In this document: positions 19,800 through 21,666 of the stretch, one piece after another
How positions within the stretch are numbered: position 1 is the first letter of the stretch
Layout of the letters: each line of letters opens with the position of its first letter
DNA from: a virus
IMG/VR virus record: IMGVR_UViG_3300038701_002780
Coordinates: 1 to 21,666 of that record
Direction: 5' to 3' (one strand)
Length of the DNA: 21,666 bases
Made by a program: the position numbers and the translations under genes
The notes under the pieces: model-generated
Told to the model about the DNA's origin: nothing
The model's input: only the letters and a program-made list of their open reading frames with translations
Databases searched by the model: none

Positions 19800-20489
19800 A
19801 TGACAACTCGCGTTAAAGACCTACTCGCTAAGCATCGATTGCCGATGCATAACGTAACTAAGGTTAAGGATATATTGCGTAAACAGCGCAACGGGCCAGA
19901 ACTCATACAGGCAAACTACCGCATCGACAAAGTGTCGTCGGATGACGAGCAACTCGTAATGGGGCAGGTTTATGCCCCCGATAGCCTAGACGCACACGGC
20001 CATTTCATGACGGCACGAGAACTCAAGAACGTCGCACACAATTTTCTTGCCGACGGTTTGCTAACATCAATTGACGTACAGCACGATAACATTCCGGTAG
20101 ATGCTGTTATCGTGGAAAGCTTTATTGCCCGCAAAGATGACCCCGACTTCGAAGAAGGATCATGGGTAGCGGTCACAAAAATCAACGATCCCGCCGTTTG
20201 GAAAATGGTCAAAGACGGCCAGATTAACGGCTATAGTTTCGAAATCCTGACATACCGTTCCGATCTTGTCGTGGAAATCGAATTCAAATCATGGTATTTT
20301 GGGTTTACGGACCCTGATCCGCATGATAAACATACTCATCCTTTCATTGTCCGCATGGACGCAAACGGGGAAATCGTACCTACCGAGACTGGTATAGGTT
20401 CTAACGGAAGCCCTGCCCATCCCATCACAAAATCCAACCTGACCGGAACTATAAGCGGACATTCACACCGCATTCACTTGAGGGACTGA
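19800..20489 (+). CDS. Prohead protease, XkdF/Peptidase S78-type, with His-rich C-terminus
   Basis: The product has 229 residues. After an N-terminal helical region, 'GQVYAPDSLDAHGHFMTARE' (55-74) is the hallmark of XkdF-like phage serine proteases. His95 ('VQHDN') and Ser146 ('NGYSFEI') are the likely catalytic His and Ser. 'GSWVAVTKINDPAVWKMVKDG' (120-140) is a conserved middle. Such enzymes mature the prohead. The C-terminal 55 residues add a His cluster ('DPHDKHTHPF', 'SGHSHRIHL') that may bind metal and is not part of the core fold. The family's usual N-terminal 'VSxVDxxAN' stretch is missing here and is found in the next gene. It starts three bases after the portal. Confidence 0.82.
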   Translation: MTTRVKDLLAKHRLPMHNVTKVKDILRKQRNGPELIQANYRIDKVSSDDEQLVMGQVYAPDSLDAHGHFMTARELKNVAHNFLADGLLTSIDVQHDNIPVDAVIVESFIARKDDPDFEEGSWVAVTKINDPAVWKMVKDGQINGYSFEILTYRSDLVVEIEFKSWYFGFTDPDPHDKHTHPFIVRMDANGEIVPTETGIGSNGSPAHPITKSNLTGTISGHSHRIHLRD

Positions 20490-20492
20490 ACA

Positions 20493-21666
20493 ATGAAAGC
20501 CAAGGTAAAGCGTACGATTAAAGAGGCGTCAAAGCTTCATGGCTCGACCGCTGGTTTCGTCTCCCTCGTAGACGCGGGGGCCAATGAAACCCCGTTCACC
20601 CTCATCAAATCAAAGAATGGAGCACGCGCTATGGGTATCAAAAAGCGTAAAACCCCGGTGGCAAAGTCGCATAAGGCGGTCAACCGGAAAAACAAGTCCA
20701 AGACGGAAACTAAAACGGTTACCGAAATGGCTAAAATGATCTTTGACGGCGACACGTTCGAAGACGAAGCCGCAGTCGAGGCGCACATCAAAGCCGCTGA
20801 ATGGGATGTTGAAGATGGTATCGCCATTACAGAAAACGACGACGGCGACTTTGAAGCCCGCCCGGAAGGTGTGTCCGACGAAGACTACACAAAACTCGGC
20901 AAGGTCGAAAGCGACGAAGAAGGCGTTACGTATTTCGTTGGCGAACGTGAAGTAGAGGTCAAGGACGAAGACGCATCCGACGACGCTTCCGAAGAAGACG
21001 AGGACGAGGATGGTGATGAGGCCACGACTGAAAGCAAAAACGACGACGCTTCCGAGGATGACGAGGAGGACGACGCCGAAGGCGCTGATGCAGTCTCAGA
21101 AGATAAGGGAGCAGGTAAGAAGAAGCCTTATTCCAAATCTACCACCAAACCCGCCCCCAAGAAGCTTTCGAAGCGTGCACTGTTCCTCGCCAAAAGATCA
21201 GAAGCCCGCGCGTCTGAGAAGAAATTCGATGCATGGGACGCTATGTTCTCTAAGGGCAACACTTTGGCAAAGACACTCTCTGACGGCATGGGTTGGGACG
21301 GTGTTCCTCCCGGCGTTGCGGAGGTTCAACTGGCGTTCACCACGACTATTGGAAACATTCTTGCAGCCGATGATGACGACAAGCAAGAGACGCTGAACAA
21401 GGCCGCAGCAGACTTTGCAGAGATTGTCGGAGGTCTTGACACATTCTTTAGTAACTACGTCGAAGGTGATGAAGAAGAAATCGCCAAAGCGTTCGAAGAC
21501 GAAGCCGAACGTGAAGCCTTGTCTAAGTGGGCCGACGATTACGCAGATTTCGTTGCAGAGGGTGAAACCCCTGCAACGAAGACGGTTGCAAAAGCCGCCA
21601 AGTCAGAGAACGACGATGGCACTGCAATCGATTACAAGCAAGTGACTGACACGGTTGCGGACCTTG
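20493..21666 (+). CDS. Scaffold-like protein with XkdF-type N-terminus, cut by the right edge
   Basis: ATG 20493 opens a frame with no stop to the end (391 complete codons). Residues about 17-35 read 'GSTAGFVSLVDAGANETPF', the N-terminal signature usually fused to XkdF-type proteases. A basic stretch follows (47-70, MGIKKRKTPVAKSHKA), then a very acidic, low-complexity region (about 155-195, 'DEDASDDASEEDEDEDGDE'), and a helical part ('KKFDAWDAMFSKGNTLAK' onward). Acidic, helical, low-complexity proteins between protease and major capsid genes are often scaffolds, so this is an inference from position and composition. An internal start at 20631 is possible. GAGGG lies upstream of ATG 20493. 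Confidence 0.72.
   Translation, partial: MKAKVKRTIKEASKLHGSTAGFVSLVDAGANETPFTLIKSKNGARAMGIKKRKTPVAKSHKAVNRKNKSKTETKTVTEMAKMIFDGDTFEDEAAVEAHIKAAEWDVEDGIAITENDDGDFEARPEGVSDEDYTKLGKVESDEEGVTYFVGEREVEVKDEDASDDASEEDEDEDGDEATTESKNDDASEDDEEDDAEGADAVSEDKGAGKKKPYSKSTTKPAPKKLSKRALFLAKRSEARASEKKFDAWDAMFSKGNTLAKTLSDGMGWDGVPPGVAEVQLAFTTTIGNILAADDDDKQETLNKAAADFAEIVGGLDTFFSNYVEGDEEEIAKAFEDEAEREALSKWADDYADFVAEGETPATKTVAKAAKSENDDGTAIDYKQVTDTVADL
20631..20648 (+). promoter_or_regulatory. Possible internal translation start with MGIKKR tag
   Basis: ATGGGTATCAAAAAGCGT codes Met-Gly-Ile-Lys-Lys-Arg in frame within the scaffold-like gene. GGAG lies about nine bases upstream. It matches the tag found at the true N-termini of eight other genes. 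A shorter product lacking the first 46 residues could begin here; alternatively this marks an old gene fusion. Confidence 0.4.
21623..21636 (+). repeat. Palindromic element, copy 13 (in gene, frame A-I-D)
   Basis: TGCAATCGATTACA, an exact match with asymmetric right arm, read as Ala-Ile-Asp-Tyr in the scaffold-like gene, 30 bases from the right edge. Confidence 0.82.

Noticed and set aside
19831-19844. GCATCGATTGCC as another palindrome copy
   Set aside because: One base is missing from the core relative to TRCAATCGATTRYA, so it is only a chance resemblance around ATCGAT.
2060-20648. MPIKKR as proof of import into a phage nucleus
   Set aside because: No shell or importer gene is visible in this window, and the gene sizes and layout do not show a jumbo phage; kept only as one possible use of the tag.
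1108-21636. The dispersed repeats as a CRISPR array
   Set aside because: Copies are 0.8-2.6 kb apart, lie inside genes and have no uniform spacers.

Overview
This window is one densely packed, single-strand (+) block of a tailed double-stranded DNA bacteriophage (Caudoviricetes). The packaging and head genes show this most directly. They are a TerS-like protein, a TerL with ATPase and nuclease motifs (12888-15023), a PBSX/HK97-type portal (18012-19796), an XkdF/S78-type prohead protease (19800-20489), and the start of an acidic scaffold-like gene cut by the right edge (20493-21666). The host is probably an alphaproteobacterium. That rests on indirect signs only: a small protein with a 'VKPLEW' motif common in alphaproteobacterial phages, and a small-RNA-like locus with a CU-rich loop. 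No tRNA, rRNA, CRISPR or insertion sequence was seen.

Layout. 1-6342 holds about twenty small genes: mostly unknown proteins, a zinc-ribbon protein, a methyltransferase-like protein, an HU-family DNA-binding protein and, last, a peptidoglycan-binding plus M15-peptidase endolysin. The gene-free stretch 6343-6455 has a promoter, a two-hairpin RNA and a strong intrinsic terminator, and reads like a free-standing ~59-nt small RNA. 6456-8441 carries two unknown proteins and a winged-helix protein. From a promoter near 8449, a nearly gapless operon runs SLOG/DUF2493 protein - NAD-dependent epimerase - glycosyltransferase with a C-terminal helix-turn-helix-like extension - ParB-like protein - TerS candidate - TerL. 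From a promoter at 15042, seven small overlapping genes, including two tandem Cys4 paralogues, lead into the portal, protease and scaffold region.

Two genome-wide signals stand out. First, a 14-bp near-palindrome, TRCAATCGATTRYA, occurs exactly 13 times, roughly every 0.8-2.6 kb. Two copies are intergenic and 11 lie inside genes in all three reading frames, so the DNA itself is constrained. It resembles a parS, stoperator or operator array. The ParB-like protein (11394-12266) and the winged-helix protein (7824-8441) are the obvious candidate readers. Second, unrelated proteins share an N-terminal tag, MPIKKR (five exact copies; MSIKKR, MTIKRR, VPIKRR and an internal MGIKKR as variants), written with different synonymous codons. 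The selection is therefore on the peptide. Most other phage proteins here also have strongly basic termini. Several tagged genes start inside the stop region of the gene before (ATGCCNATTAA, 11-bp overlap).

Three intergenic regions share a promoter-like pair, TYGYATG-N15-ATATGC, with identical spacing (2690, 4078, 15042). All functional calls come from reading the sequence; no database search or folding program was run.
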